This document shows positions 1 to 8,191 of a DNA stretch of 64,000 bases, in pieces. Source of the stretch: Eisenibacter elegans DSM 3317. Its GTDB lineage: Bacteria > Bacteroidota > Bacteroidia > Cytophagales > Microscillaceae. Position numbers and translations under genes: made by a program. Position 1 is the stretch's first letter. Every line of letters starts with the position of its first letter. The notes beneath the pieces are model-generated. The model saw nothing but the letters and a program-made list of their open reading frames with translations. It did not search any database and had not been told where the DNA came from. Location: positions 1 to 64,000 of the forward strand of contig NZ_AUMD01000011.1 in assembly GCF_000430505.1 (NCBI RefSeq). The letters run 5' to 3'.

Positions 1-388
1 AATCCATGATAGAGATGCTGTAGACGGGTGTGAGGGAGTAGTCCCAATTTTTACCCCTGCGGCCTTGTTCCTGAATGACAAAGGCGGCATAATAGAGGCT
101 TCGGTCTTTGAAATAGCTTTGCGCCGCCCGTTGGAGTTCGATGATGAACTTTTCGCCGTTTTCACCCTCACAGAAGAGGTCAAAAATCGCCTTACGTTCT
201 TCTTGTTTTTTACCCGCCTTTTCCTTGTCGAGGTAGGTTAGGGTTTTGATAGGCGGCAAGTCATTGGCTAACAAGGTGTTGAGGAAGTCGATAAGGATGT
301 CTTTGTTGCGCTCAGTACCAAAGATACGCTTGAAGCCAAAATCAGTGAAAAGGTCGATATAGCGACCGTAAGGCTTGTCAGGAGTCAT
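1..388 (-). CDS. PD-(D/E)XK nuclease family transposase / Rpn-like protein (partial)
   Basis: The gene runs off the left edge, so only about the first 129 codons are present. The ATG is at 388-386 and reads MTPDKPYGRYIDLFTDFGFK. This opening, followed by FGTERNKDILIDFLNTLL, then RKAIFDLFCEGENGEKFIIELQ and YFKDRSLYYAAFVIQEQ, is the signature of PDDEXK_2 (PF12784) proteins. The Asp of IFDLFC and the E-x-Q of IIELQ are the nuclease core residues. The family is often labelled transposase but is related to recombination-promoting Rpn nucleases. It is usually a single stand-alone gene of about 280-310 residues. No terminal repeats can be judged because the 3' half lies outside the window. Confidence 0.85.
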   Translation of the reverse strand, partial: MTPDKPYGRYIDLFTDFGFKRIFGTERNKDILIDFLNTLLANDLPPIKTLTYLDKEKAGKKQEERKAIFDLFCEGENGEKFIIELQRAAQSYFKDRSLYYAAFVIQEQGRRGKNWDYSLTPVYSISIMD

Positions 389-460
389 AGGGTTGTAAAT
401 AAGGTTAATGTTATGAAGTAGAGAATTATGAAGTACAGGATGTGAGGCTGTGTCTACAGA

Positions 461-468
461 TATATTTG
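461..468 (+). promoter_or_regulatory. candidate -7 box upstream of the SDR gene
   Basis: TATATTTG fits the Bacteroidota -7 consensus TAnnTTTG and lies about 75 bp before the SDR ATG. A second match, TAGGTTTG, is at 499-506. Neither has a clear TTTG at the expected -33 distance, so this is only a candidate. Confidence 0.3.
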
Positions 469-542
469 GCAATCAATGCCAACTATTTGGAGTGTAAATA
501 GGTTTGGATAGGACAACCCAAACCAACCCCATTTTAACACTC

Positions 543-1400
543 ATGACAATACAAGGAAAAATCTGCCTTATTACCGGAGCCACTTCTGGCATTGGTCAAG
601 TAACGGCCTTGGAGTTGGCGCGCCAAGGCGCACAACTAGGCCTCATTGTGCGCAACCCCCAAAAAGGGGAGGCTACCCGCCAAGAAATTATTCGCCAAAC
701 AGGCAACGAGTCCATACAGATTTTTGTGGCTGATATGGCTTCCCAAGCGCAGATTCGGGCAGTAGCTGAGCCCATCCAACAAGCGTATCCACATATTGAT
801 ATCCTGCTCAACAATGCCGGGTTTATTGCTGGCAACCGTCGTGAGTTGAGCGCCGATGGCTGGGAGCAGACCTTTGCCGTCAATCATATGGGCTATTTTA
901 CCCTCACACAGGTGTTGTTTGAGATGCTCAAGGCCGCTCCCGAGGCGCGTGTCATCAATGTGGCTTCAGAAGCACACCGCTTTAGCAACCAACTCGATTT
1001 TGACAACCTCCAACTCCAACGTGGATACAGTGCTATGAAGGCTTATGGCCTTTCAAAGCTACACAATATCTTGTTTACCAAGAGTTTAGCTAAGAGATTG
1101 GAAGGCACTAATATCACTACCAACAGCCTACACCCGGGGGTAGTAGCCACAGGGTTTGCTTCTACATCATCAGGCTTTTTTAAGGTATTGGCTCAGTTGG
1201 CGCGCCCGATGATGATTAGCGCCCAAAAAGGAGCCGAAACCAGCCTGTATCTTGCTACAGCTGCGGAGGCTGCGCAATACAATGGCCTATACTTTGACAA
1301 AAAGCGACCTCGAACGCCCAGCGCTTTGGCACAAAACCCCGAAAAAGCCGAAAAGCTTTGGGAAGTAAGCGAAGCACTGAGCGGGCTAAAGCTGATTTAG
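543..1400 (+). CDS. short-chain dehydrogenase/reductase (SDR, retinol dehydrogenase-like)
   Basis: NAD(P)-dependent oxidoreductase of the classical SDR family, 285 residues, probably cytosolic. The Rossmann cofactor motif TGATSGIG is at residues 11-18, NNAG at 90-93, the catalytic serine in NVAS at about 142, and the YxxxK pair at Y168/K172. The ATG at 543 was chosen because the protein then opens MTIQGKICLITGA, as family members do. A TTG at 504 would add 13 residues without SDR similarity. The closest subfamily by look is retinol dehydrogenase / WW-domain oxidoreductase-like, but the substrate cannot be read from sequence. Its stop overlaps that of the convergent epimerase gene by 4 bp. Confidence 0.9.
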   Translation: MTIQGKICLITGATSGIGQVTALELARQGAQLGLIVRNPQKGEATRQEIIRQTGNESIQIFVADMASQAQIRAVAEPIQQAYPHIDILLNNAGFIAGNRRELSADGWEQTFAVNHMGYFTLTQVLFEMLKAAPEARVINVASEAHRFSNQLDFDNLQLQRGYSAMKAYGLSKLHNILFTKSLAKRLEGTNITTNSLHPGVVATGFASTSSGFFKVLAQLARPMMISAQKGAETSLYLATAAEAAQYNGLYFDKKRPRTPSALAQNPEKAEKLWEVSEALSGLKLI

Positions 1401-1810
1401 TGGCTTGGGGTGCGAATCTCTTGACACAGTTCTACCAACACACCATTGCTCGACTTGGGGTGTAGGAAACAAACCAGCTTGTTGTCTGCGCCACGCTTAG
1501 GTTTGTCGTTGAGCAGGGTAAAGCCTTCGGCACGAAGGCGCTCCATTTCGGCCTCAATATCGGCTACTTCGTAGGCAATGTGGTGGATTCCCTCGCCACG
1601 CTTCTCGATGAACTTAGCGATGGCGCTGTCGGGTGCGCTAGCCTCCAGCAATTCTATCTTGGTTTCGCCTACGGCAAAAAAAGAAGTACTGACGGCCTCT
1701 GACGCTACCGTCTCGGTTTTGTAAGGCTTGGTATTGAGTAGTTTGCTGAATAATTCGTTGGCACTGGCCAAATCCTTGACCGCGATGCCGATATGTTCTA
1801 CTTTGAGCAT
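1397..1810 (-). CDS. mce: methylmalonyl-CoA epimerase
   Basis: Interconverts (2R)- and (2S)-methylmalonyl-CoA in the propionyl-CoA/succinyl-CoA route. It is a 137-residue VOC-fold (glyoxalase-like) protein. The metal ligands of the family are visible: His in EHIGIAV near residue 6, the Glu in KIELLEA, His in GIHHIAYEV, and the final Glu in VLVELCQE. The ATG at 1810 gives the canonical start MLKVEHIGIAV. A longer reading from 1858 adds 16 residues with no family counterpart. It is transcribed away from the iscA-like gene. No mutase subunit gene lies in the window. Confidence 0.9.
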   Translation of the reverse strand: MLKVEHIGIAVKDLASANELFSKLLNTKPYKTETVASEAVSTSFFAVGETKIELLEASAPDSAIAKFIEKRGEGIHHIAYEVADIEAEMERLRAEGFTLLNDKPKRGADNKLVCFLHPKSSNGVLVELCQEIRTPSH

Positions 1811-1860
1811 TGGAAAAATGTTTGGAAACTTTTTATTTTGCAATGAGGTTGTACTCATTA

Positions 1861-1883
1861 CAAAGTTAGGTCAAATAACTTTG
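1861..1883. promoter_or_regulatory. divergent promoter dyad between mce and the iscA-like gene
   Basis: A perfect inverted repeat, CAAAGTTA-N7-TAACTTTG, lies between the two divergent genes. Each arm read outward is TAACTTTG, a full match to the -7 consensus TAnnTTTG, so both genes may start from overlapping promoters here. No good -33 TTTG is seen for either, and the dyad could also be a regulator site. Confidence 0.5.
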
Positions 1884-1933
1884 AATTGATGGCCTGCCTC
1901 TGTCTGCTCAACCAAGAAAACAATTTTTGCCTT

Positions 1934-2260
1934 ATGATACAAGTTACCGATAAAGCCAAAGAACAATTGGCCACACTCCGTCAACAAGACGGCTATACAG
2001 AAGCGCACAACGTACGCGTCTCTGTGAAGGGTGGCGGCTGCTCTGGTCTGATGTATGACCTTAGCTTCGATGACCAAATACAGGCTACTGATGAGGTCTT
2101 CGAAGACAAAAATGTCAAGATACTTGTGGATAAGAAAAGTCTTTTGTACCTTTTGGGTACAGTGCTCGACTTCAGTGACGGCCTCAACGGCAAAGGGTTT
2201 CAGTTTATCAATCCCAATGCTTCTAGAACTTGTGGCTGTGGCGAGAGTTTTGCTGTATAG
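1934..2260 (+). CDS. HesB/IscA-family iron-sulfur cluster assembly protein
   Basis: A-type Fe-S carrier of 108 residues that passes clusters from a scaffold to apo-proteins. The three conserved cysteines are present: C36 in KGGGCSGLMY and the C-terminal pair C100/C102 in TCGCGESF. The ATG at 1934 gives MIQVTDKAKEQL, the family's usual opening. An upstream ATG at 1886 adds 16 unrelated residues. An Nfu-type carrier is encoded 4 kb downstream. No suf or isc operon genes sit next to it, so IscA, SufA and ErpA cannot be told apart. A strong terminator follows at 2295-2320. Confidence 0.92.
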   Translation: MIQVTDKAKEQLATLRQQDGYTEAHNVRVSVKGGGCSGLMYDLSFDDQIQATDEVFEDKNVKILVDKKSLLYLLGTVLDFSDGLNGKGFQFINPNASRTCGCGESFAV

Positions 2261-2294
2261 CTTTTTTTCATAATGTATAGTTTAATAGTTAAAT

Positions 2295-2320
2295 GCCGGC
2301 TTTTCTAAGGCCGGCTTTTA
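2295..2320 (+). terminator. rho-independent terminator after the iscA-like gene
   Basis: GCCGGC, a 9-base spacer and GCCGGC are followed by a T-rich tract (TTTTATTG). It sits 35 bp after the stop codon. Confidence 0.85.
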
Positions 2321-2359
2321 TTGTGTTTGTAATCGTAGGCTACCGAAAACTTTGAAAAT

Positions 2360-2752
2360 ATGCGTATTCATCTACTTTTGACTTTGTTGGTTTTGATACT
2401 ACTGAGCGGATGCGAAACAGCCCCGCATCTGGATAATTTTGATACCAAGGTCTGGAAAGCTGACCGATATGCTTGCCAAGGGCAGCGTGAAGCGCTTGTC
2501 TCATCACTATACCAGCAAAGAGAGCGTCTCAAAGGCCTCAATCAAGCGCAAATACAGCTGTTGTTGGGCAAACCCGACAAACAACGCCTTTATGAGCGAA
2601 ATCAAAAATTTTATTATTATTATATAAAATCTGGTGCGCACTGCCAAGAGGGATATCACACAGAAGCCGGATTGGAGCAAATGTTACAATTACGTATCAG
2701 TGCCGTGGACATGGTCATAGAGTTGAGTTTCCCTAAGGAATATAATAAGTAG
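2360..2752 (+). CDS. small lipoprotein, unknown function (possibly BamE-like fold)
   Basis: 130 residues. A lipoprotein signal peptide ends in LLSGC (Cys18), so the protein should be lipid-anchored in the periplasm. The middle part, LLLGKPDKQRLYERNQKFYYYYI, resembles the LxGxPd...Y-rich strand pattern of SmpA/BamE-type domains, where a helix pair is followed by a beta hairpin. That similarity is by eye only. Two other cysteines (in RYACQG and AHCQEG) could form a disulfide. The last 20 bp overlap the end of the convergent EEP gene. Confidence 0.7.
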   Translation: MRIHLLLTLLVLILLSGCETAPHLDNFDTKVWKADRYACQGQREALVSSLYQQRERLKGLNQAQIQLLLGKPDKQRLYERNQKFYYYYIKSGAHCQEGYHTEAGLEQMLQLRISAVDMVIELSFPKEYNK

Positions 2753-3926
2753 CCTCTAGCGGAAAATGGTCGGAGTAGGTAATATCGCGGCGTGTACGGA
2801 AAGTGCTGGCGCGTAATCCTTCACTAAAAAACTGATAATCAATTCGTAAGAAAGACAACCTACCGTTGTAGCTAAACCCAAAACCCCTGCCGGCATAGCC
2901 AAAAGCATCATGTAAATGGCGGCGTAGGCGCATATAGGCATAACTGTAGGGCATCTCGTTGAAGTCGCCACAAATCACTACCGGATAGGGGCTGTTGAGG
3001 ATATAATCTTGGAGCAAGAGCTGTACCTGAGTAGCGCGGATGCCCATTCCCCGGCGGATTCGCTGGGCCGTCTCAGCATAGGCGCGGCGTGTTTCTTCGT
3101 CCTCGATAGCATCAAATAGTTGGTTTTCATCAATACTCATCGATTGTAAATGCACATTGATGATTCGAACCGTATCTGCGCCAATCTGTACATCGGCCAA
3201 GATACCCTTCTGGTGCGATTTTTTGCCCAATGGAATTTCTGTTGCCCGCACAATAGGATATTTGCTGAAAATAGCCACTCCAAAAAAGCCACGCTTATCC
3301 CGCAGGTTTTCTATCGAATTCACATATACATTATAACCCCGCTCTAGAGCGATAGGGCGCAAGGTATTGTACAGCTCCGATTGGTCGGAATGGTAGTATT
3401 CTTGCAAACATTTGATGGGCGCAGGATGCTTGGCCACCCAGTCAATCATCGCTCGGCTCTTTTGTTTGTTGGCCTCATTGGGTGTTTCATATACATTGAA
3501 AATATGTACATTGTAGCTCAAAACCTCAAAATGATTGGCTGTTGCTGGCCGCTCAGGAGGGAAGGTATAGGTAAAAGTACTCTTTACAAAGCTCATCCCG
3601 ACCAACAATGTCAATCCCGAAATCAATGCTTTTGAGGGATTGACAAATAGCCAGTAGGCAATCACCCCCAAATGCAATAACAAAAGCCCCGGAATACCAA
3701 AAGGGATAAACCCTAACCACCACCAGCCATCTGTCGGAGGGATATACGTAGTTGCATAGGCAATCAATGTGATGATACTGAGTAAAATATTGAAGCGCAC
3801 CCGAAAGCCGCTCCAGAAAGGTCTAGGTAGTAGTTCTTCCATTTTGAGATAAAAAGCAGCAACAATGCCACCAAAAAACAGTGCCAAGGCCAAAAATACT
3901 AAAAATATGGGATGATACAGCCCCAA
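2733..3926 (-). CDS. membrane-anchored endonuclease/exonuclease/phosphatase family protein
   Basis: 397 residues. The first ~130 hold about three to four hydrophobic membrane segments. The EEP (DNase I-like) domain follows from about residue 135. Its motifs appear in order: VLSYNVHIFNVYE, the metal-binding Glu in CLQEYY, INVHLQS, the catalytic VICGDFNEMP and the terminal SDHFPL. These fit a Mg-dependent phosphodiesterase or phosphatase facing one side of the inner membrane. The substrate could be nucleic acid, a phosphoinositide-like lipid or a sphingolipid. This architecture is common in Bacteroidota and mostly uncharacterised. Confidence 0.88.
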   Translation of the reverse strand: MGLYHPIFLVFLALALFFGGIVAAFYLKMEELLPRPFWSGFRVRFNILLSIITLIAYATTYIPPTDGWWWLGFIPFGIPGLLLLHLGVIAYWLFVNPSKALISGLTLLVGMSFVKSTFTYTFPPERPATANHFEVLSYNVHIFNVYETPNEANKQKSRAMIDWVAKHPAPIKCLQEYYHSDQSELYNTLRPIALERGYNVYVNSIENLRDKRGFFGVAIFSKYPIVRATEIPLGKKSHQKGILADVQIGADTVRIINVHLQSMSIDENQLFDAIEDEETRRAYAETAQRIRRGMGIRATQVQLLLQDYILNSPYPVVICGDFNEMPYSYAYMRLRRHLHDAFGYAGRGFGFSYNGRLSFLRIDYQFFSEGLRASTFRTRRDITYSDHFPLEATYYIP

Positions 3927-4058
3927 TGTATAGGTCTGAAAGATTCACCTAATCACTTGTAACAATAAAATAACCGCTGTTAGCATATACAATCGGCTCA
4001 AATTCATTATTTTAGCTCTCAAAATAAATTATAAGCCACGATTGAAGCCGAGTGTTGT

Positions 4059-5255
4059 ATGATTTTTTTACGCAAAAAACTGATTTTCTGCTGGTTATTC
4101 ATCTTTCTGATGCTAATACCAAACTATTCACAAGCTTGGGGCTTTTTTGGACATAGGCTGATCAACAGAACAGCAGTATTTACCCTGCCCCCTGAAATGA
4201 TTGTGTTTTACAAATACTACATCATTTATATCACCGAAAAGGCCGTAAACCCAGATGCGCGTCGTTATGCGGTAGAGGGGGAAGCACCCAAACACTTTAT
4301 CGATGCCGATGTCTATGACAAGTACTATGGTGGCAAAGGAACCGCCATCCACAAGCTGCCGCGCTATTGGAAAGATGCCGTAGCCGAGTTTGGAGCAGAT
4401 ACCCTACTAGAGTATGGCACAGGACCTTGGAATGTAGAGGATATGAAACACCGCCTTACACGTGCCTTTGAGCGCCGCGATGCGCGCGAAATCCTCAGGC
4501 TTTCTAGTGATTTGGGGCATTATGTGGCCGACATCAACGTGCCCCTACATACAACCGAAAACTACAACGGGCAATTTACCAACCAACGGGGCATCCACGG
4601 TTTTTGGGAATCACGCCTGCCCGAGCTATTTTCAAATGAGTATGACTTGTTTGTGGGGCAGGCACGCTATCTCGAAAACACACAGTTGGCCGCATGGGAG
4701 GCTGTTATCAATGCACATATGGCGCTAGATTCTGTGTTTGATTTTGAACGTATCCTGACAGAGCGCTTTGACGAAAGCAAAAAGTATAGTTTTGAGCAGC
4801 GTGGGCGCTCTACCATCAAAACCTATTCCCGCCCCTTTTCGGAAGCCTACCACAATATGTTGGCTGGACAAGTAGAACGGAGATTCAGGGCTTCTATCAA
4901 AATGGTTGGCGATTTCTGGTATACCTGTTGGGTTGACGCAGGTAAGCCTGACCTCGAAGGGCTCATCAGCAAGAAAGTGCTCGAAGAAGAAATGAAAGAA
5001 ATGGAAGAAGAACGCCAAAAAGAACAACGTATCTTGGCTCGTCCACACGAAACACTCAGTTATTTGATGATGCCTTGGCAGAGCAAAATAATGGACAACC
5101 TTGCACACAATCATCAAATCCGAACCTGTCGCTGCGACCACGGGCACAGCGCCGAGGTAGACTACCAAAGCCCTGATTTTCAGAGGCTACTCAACTATGA
5201 TTTCGAAAAACCAAGGCAACACCTACACAATACCTGTACCGACCACCAACACTAA
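4059..5255 (+). CDS. secreted zinc-dependent phospholipase C / S1-P1 nuclease-like protein
   Basis: 398 residues. A signal peptide should be cleaved before AWGFFGH, leaving a Trp at or near the mature N-terminus. S1/P1 nucleases and zinc phospholipases C use such a Trp and nearby His to bind the Zn cluster. Further ligand motifs are the Asp in HFIDADVY, LGHYVADINVPLHTTENY, and GIHGFWESRLPE. A charged helix (about residues 305-330, KKVLEEEMKEMEEERQ) follows. The tail is rich in His and Cys (CRCDHGH and HNTCTDHQH). The protein probably acts in the periplasm or outside. Whether it cleaves phospholipid or nucleic acid cannot be decided by eye. Confidence 0.82.
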   Translation: MIFLRKKLIFCWLFIFLMLIPNYSQAWGFFGHRLINRTAVFTLPPEMIVFYKYYIIYITEKAVNPDARRYAVEGEAPKHFIDADVYDKYYGGKGTAIHKLPRYWKDAVAEFGADTLLEYGTGPWNVEDMKHRLTRAFERRDAREILRLSSDLGHYVADINVPLHTTENYNGQFTNQRGIHGFWESRLPELFSNEYDLFVGQARYLENTQLAAWEAVINAHMALDSVFDFERILTERFDESKKYSFEQRGRSTIKTYSRPFSEAYHNMLAGQVERRFRASIKMVGDFWYTCWVDAGKPDLEGLISKKVLEEEMKEMEEERQKEQRILARPHETLSYLMMPWQSKIMDNLAHNHQIRTCRCDHGHSAEVDYQSPDFQRLLNYDFEKPRQHLHNTCTDHQH

Positions 5256-5400
5256 CCCCACAAAAACAAACTCCCACGACAAATTGTCAGGCATCCTTTT
5301 TTGGCACATTATTTTCAGTCTTGGAACAAGAAAGCTTTGTTTTCAGTTTAATGATTAAGCAAAGCATATATTATCTCTTACCTAAAAACACGATAAACCT

Positions 5401-6084
5401 ATGTTCTGGATTATTGTAGGATTCTTCTTCCTTTTGAGCTTGATTGTTAGCCAAACTCTCAAGTCTAGATTCAGACGCTATTCGCAGGTAGGGCTACGTG
5501 CCAATATGACAGGGCGCGAAATCGCGCTACAAATGCTGGCCGATCACGGCATCTATGACGTGGATGTGATGTGTGTGGAAGGGCAATTGACCGACCACTA
5601 CAACCCTAGTAACCGTACTGTCAATCTTAGCCCAGATGTATACTATGGCAATTCGGCTGCCGCAGCTGCTGTAGCTGCTCACGAATGTGGCCACGCCGTG
5701 CAACACGCCACTGCTTATAGTATGTTGGAATTTCGATCGGCGATGGTTCCCCTACAAAACATTAGCGCCAGTGTGATGAACTTTATCTTCATCGCAAGCT
5801 TGTTCGGATTTGCGTACAACCTCTTCAGCGCATCGACGATTTTACTGACTATCATTGCCTGCTATGGGGTCATTACGCTCTTCAGCTTTATCACCCTCCC
5901 AGTAGAGTTTGATGCAAGTCGCCGCGCTCTAGCGTGGATAGAAGCCCGAGGCATTGCCTCTCCCCAAGAATATGGGATGGCCTCTGATGCGCTACGATGG
6001 GCAGCAATGACCTATGTGGTGGCTGCTCTCGGTTCGTTGGCAATGCTCTTGTATTATGTGTCTATCTTTATGGGACGCGACTAG
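5401..6084 (+). CDS. zinc metallopeptidase, YugP family, membrane-bound
   Basis: 227 residues with an N-terminal membrane helix (MFWIIVGFFFLLSLIV), the gluzincin motif HECGHAVQH at about residue 97, two central hydrophobic segments and a C-terminal one. This is the PF04298 (YugP) layout. The family is widespread and is presumed to cleave membrane or envelope proteins, but substrates are unknown. It lies between the secreted hydrolase and nfu on the same strand, with its own terminator at 6123-6157. Confidence 0.92.
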   Translation: MFWIIVGFFFLLSLIVSQTLKSRFRRYSQVGLRANMTGREIALQMLADHGIYDVDVMCVEGQLTDHYNPSNRTVNLSPDVYYGNSAAAAAVAAHECGHAVQHATAYSMLEFRSAMVPLQNISASVMNFIFIASLFGFAYNLFSASTILLTIIACYGVITLFSFITLPVEFDASRRALAWIEARGIASPQEYGMASDALRWAAMTYVVAALGSLAMLLYYVSIFMGRD

Positions 6085-6122
6085 CGCCATCGCTTAGTTC
6101 AAAAACGTATATTTTTTCGCAC

Positions 6123-6157
6123 AAATCCGGCAGATAAAACTTATCCGCCGGATTTTT
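6123..6157 (+). terminator. rho-independent terminator after the YugP-like gene
   Basis: The arms AAATCCGGC and GCCGGATTT enclose a second short stem (GATAA/TTATC) and are followed by TTTT. It ends 64 bp before the nfu ATG, so nfu is probably transcribed separately. Confidence 0.85.
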
Positions 6158-6220
6158 TGTTTGCCTTATGTACAATTGTACCCCAATCTAAAACAGTCTC
6201 TCAGATTATCCCTTTCTGAT

Positions 6221-6823
6221 ATGAAATCTACTACGCAACTCCCCCTTTCTATTTATACAGAAGCCAACCCCAACCCCCTATCTCTGAAGTTTGTATTCAA
6301 CCGAATGCTGGTTCCTGATGGAGTAACATTTGACTTCCCCGACGCAGCCAGCACTGCGCAAGCCCCCTTGGCGCAAAACCTTTTCCAAGAATTTGGTTTT
6401 GTACAACGGGTATTTATGATGAATAACTTCATTACCATCACCAAGGACGATACCACCGACTGGCACGAGGTAGCCGGAGAAGTCAAAAGCTTTCTCAAAA
6501 CATACTTTGAAACCGAAAAGCCACTTTTCAGTGTTCAAATGATGAAAGATTATGAAAGCGCTTTCCAGCAAGGCCAAACGACTGATTCGGAGGTAGTTAA
6601 AAAAATAAAAGGTATTTTAGATGAATATGTGCGCCCCGCTGTAGAGTCGGATGGTGGTGCTATTGTGTTTCACTCTTACGATGAAGGTGTAGTCAAAGTA
6701 TCTTTGCAAGGCGCTTGCAGCGGCTGCCCCTCTTCTATGATTACCCTCAAAGCCGGTATCGAAAACTTGCTCAAGCGTATGTTGCCTGACGAGGTACAGG
6801 AAGTCGTTGCCGAAGAAGTTTAA
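6221..6823 (+). CDS. NifU-family Fe-S scaffold/carrier protein (Nfu type)
   Basis: 200 residues with two domains. An Nfu N-terminal domain (about residues 8-100, beginning IYTEANPNPLSLKFVFN) is followed by a NifU C-terminal domain with the cluster-binding CxxC in GACSGCPSS. Nfu proteins hold a [4Fe-4S] cluster between two subunits and pass it to client enzymes. The ATG at 6221 is preferred: the reading from the TTG at 6161 adds 20 residues and overlaps the terminator region. It likely works with the IscA-like protein at 1934-2260. Confidence 0.92.
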   Translation: MKSTTQLPLSIYTEANPNPLSLKFVFNRMLVPDGVTFDFPDAASTAQAPLAQNLFQEFGFVQRVFMMNNFITITKDDTTDWHEVAGEVKSFLKTYFETEKPLFSVQMMKDYESAFQQGQTTDSEVVKKIKGILDEYVRPAVESDGGAIVFHSYDEGVVKVSLQGACSGCPSSMITLKAGIENLLKRMLPDEVQEVVAEEV

Positions 6824-6992
6824 TCATATTCCCCTACTCCTTGAGACGTATGGTGTTGCTTAATATCACAGAGCCGCCCTACGTCTCCTTGCTTTAACCC
6901 CCTACTCGATAAGCAATACCATTGCCTCCTATCCGTATTCACCCGACACATCACCTATACTGTTACTCAGTAACACTAAACGAATAATTCCT

Positions 6993-7958
6993 TTGGATTG
7001 GACTCTTTACCTTGCCCCTTTCAAAAACTATTTGAAGCTTGAAAGAGGGCTGTCGCCAAATTCTGTGGAAGCTTATCTTCGAGATATCCGTAAGTTGATT
7101 GATTATTGCCAGCTCAAACAACTTTCGCTCTCTCCTGCCGAGCTTACCCCGGCACACCTCCGTGAATTTCTTGCGTATTTGGCCGAGCTTGGTGTGGCCG
7201 ACGCTTCCCGTGCGCGCATCTTATCGGGCATAAAAGGCTTTTATCGTTTTTTGATGACCGAAAATATCATCCAAGAAAATCCTGTGGGCTTGGTCGAAGG
7301 CCCTCGAATGAGCAAGAAAATACCGGATGTGCTTTCGGTCGAAGAAGTAGATGCCATCATTGCTGTCATCGACCATTCGCGCCCCAAAGGTACTCGCGAC
7401 CGTGCGCTGATAGAGGTACTCTATAGCTCCGGCCTGCGTGTAAGCGAATTGATTAACCTCAAAATCAGTAATTTATACCTAGACATCGGCTTTATCAAAA
7501 TTATAGGCAAGAGCAATAGGGAGCGCTTTGTGCCGATTGGGCGCTCCGCGCAACATTATCTCAAAATCTATTTGGAGTATATCCGCAAAAATATCCCCAT
7601 CAAATCGGAATACGAAGATTATGTGTTCTTGAACCGGAATGGTACGCCGCTTTCGCGTATTATGGTGTTTATGATTGTAAAAGAGTTGGGACAGAAGGCG
7701 GGCTTGCGCAAAAATATCAGTCCACACACTTTTCGCCATTCTTTTGCTACCCACCTGATAGAAGGAGGCGCTGATTTGCGCGCCGTACAAGAAATGCTCG
7801 GGCACGAGTCAATCACGACTACAGAAATTTATACACATCTAGACCGCGACTATCTCCGCCAAGTATTGACGGATTTCCATCCAAGGGCTGCCGCAAAACC
7901 ACCAACGGAGGCTCCTCCGAGTCCAAATATTGCTGAAGATAAGCTCGGAGAAGATTAA
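6993..7958 (+). CDS. xerD: site-specific tyrosine recombinase XerD-like
   Basis: 321 residues. A SAM-like N-terminal domain (about 1-95) is followed by a catalytic domain with the complete set R149 (SSGLRVSEL), K173 (IGKSNRERF), H245/R248 (PHTFRH), H271 (LGHESI) and nucleophile Y280 (IYTHLD). It should resolve chromosome dimers at dif. The start is TTG at 6993. There is no in-frame ATG between the preceding gene and the domain, and xDWTLYLAPFKNYLKLERG aligns with the usual XerD opening. The C-terminal extension after HPRA is proline-rich and not conserved. XerC versus XerD is inferred from overall look only. Confidence 0.92.
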   Translation: MDWTLYLAPFKNYLKLERGLSPNSVEAYLRDIRKLIDYCQLKQLSLSPAELTPAHLREFLAYLAELGVADASRARILSGIKGFYRFLMTENIIQENPVGLVEGPRMSKKIPDVLSVEEVDAIIAVIDHSRPKGTRDRALIEVLYSSGLRVSELINLKISNLYLDIGFIKIIGKSNRERFVPIGRSAQHYLKIYLEYIRKNIPIKSEYEDYVFLNRNGTPLSRIMVFMIVKELGQKAGLRKNISPHTFRHSFATHLIEGGADLRAVQEMLGHESITTTEIYTHLDRDYLRQVLTDFHPRAAAKPPTEAPPSPNIAEDKLGED

Positions 7959-8077
7959 ATCTGTTGTGGCTTAGACACCCAAGCCCAAGTAGCTCCCCGC
8001 GCAAGTGTGGAGAAGCTTCAAGGTGTGGTGATAAGGTATTGTTTGTGAGAGACTGCTAGTGTAGATAAAAAATACCA

Positions 8078-8177
8078 CACGCCACTGGACATTTTTGGAA
8101 AAGTAGCTCGGAGCTCCAGCTCCGAGAAAAGCTGAGGCCTCATTTTGGGGGTAATTTGAAAAATGTCCAGAGGCGTG
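8078..8177. repeat. MITE-like inverted-repeat element, copy 1
   Basis: A 100-bp element in the gap between xerD and comB. Its ends are near-perfect inverted repeats (CACGCCACTGGACATTTTT and the reverse complement with one mismatch). The interior holds an inner hairpin, CTCGGAGCT...AGCTCCGAG, and the phrase GCTGAGGCCTCATTTTGG. A second copy is at 51530-51649. No coding capacity is seen. Confidence 0.8.
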
Positions 8178-8191
8178 AAAATACCAGCAAT

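Noticed and set aside
6993-7958. Integrase of a mobile element
   Set aside because: Motifs and length fit the housekeeping Xer type, and there is no attachment repeat, excisionase or phage gene around it.
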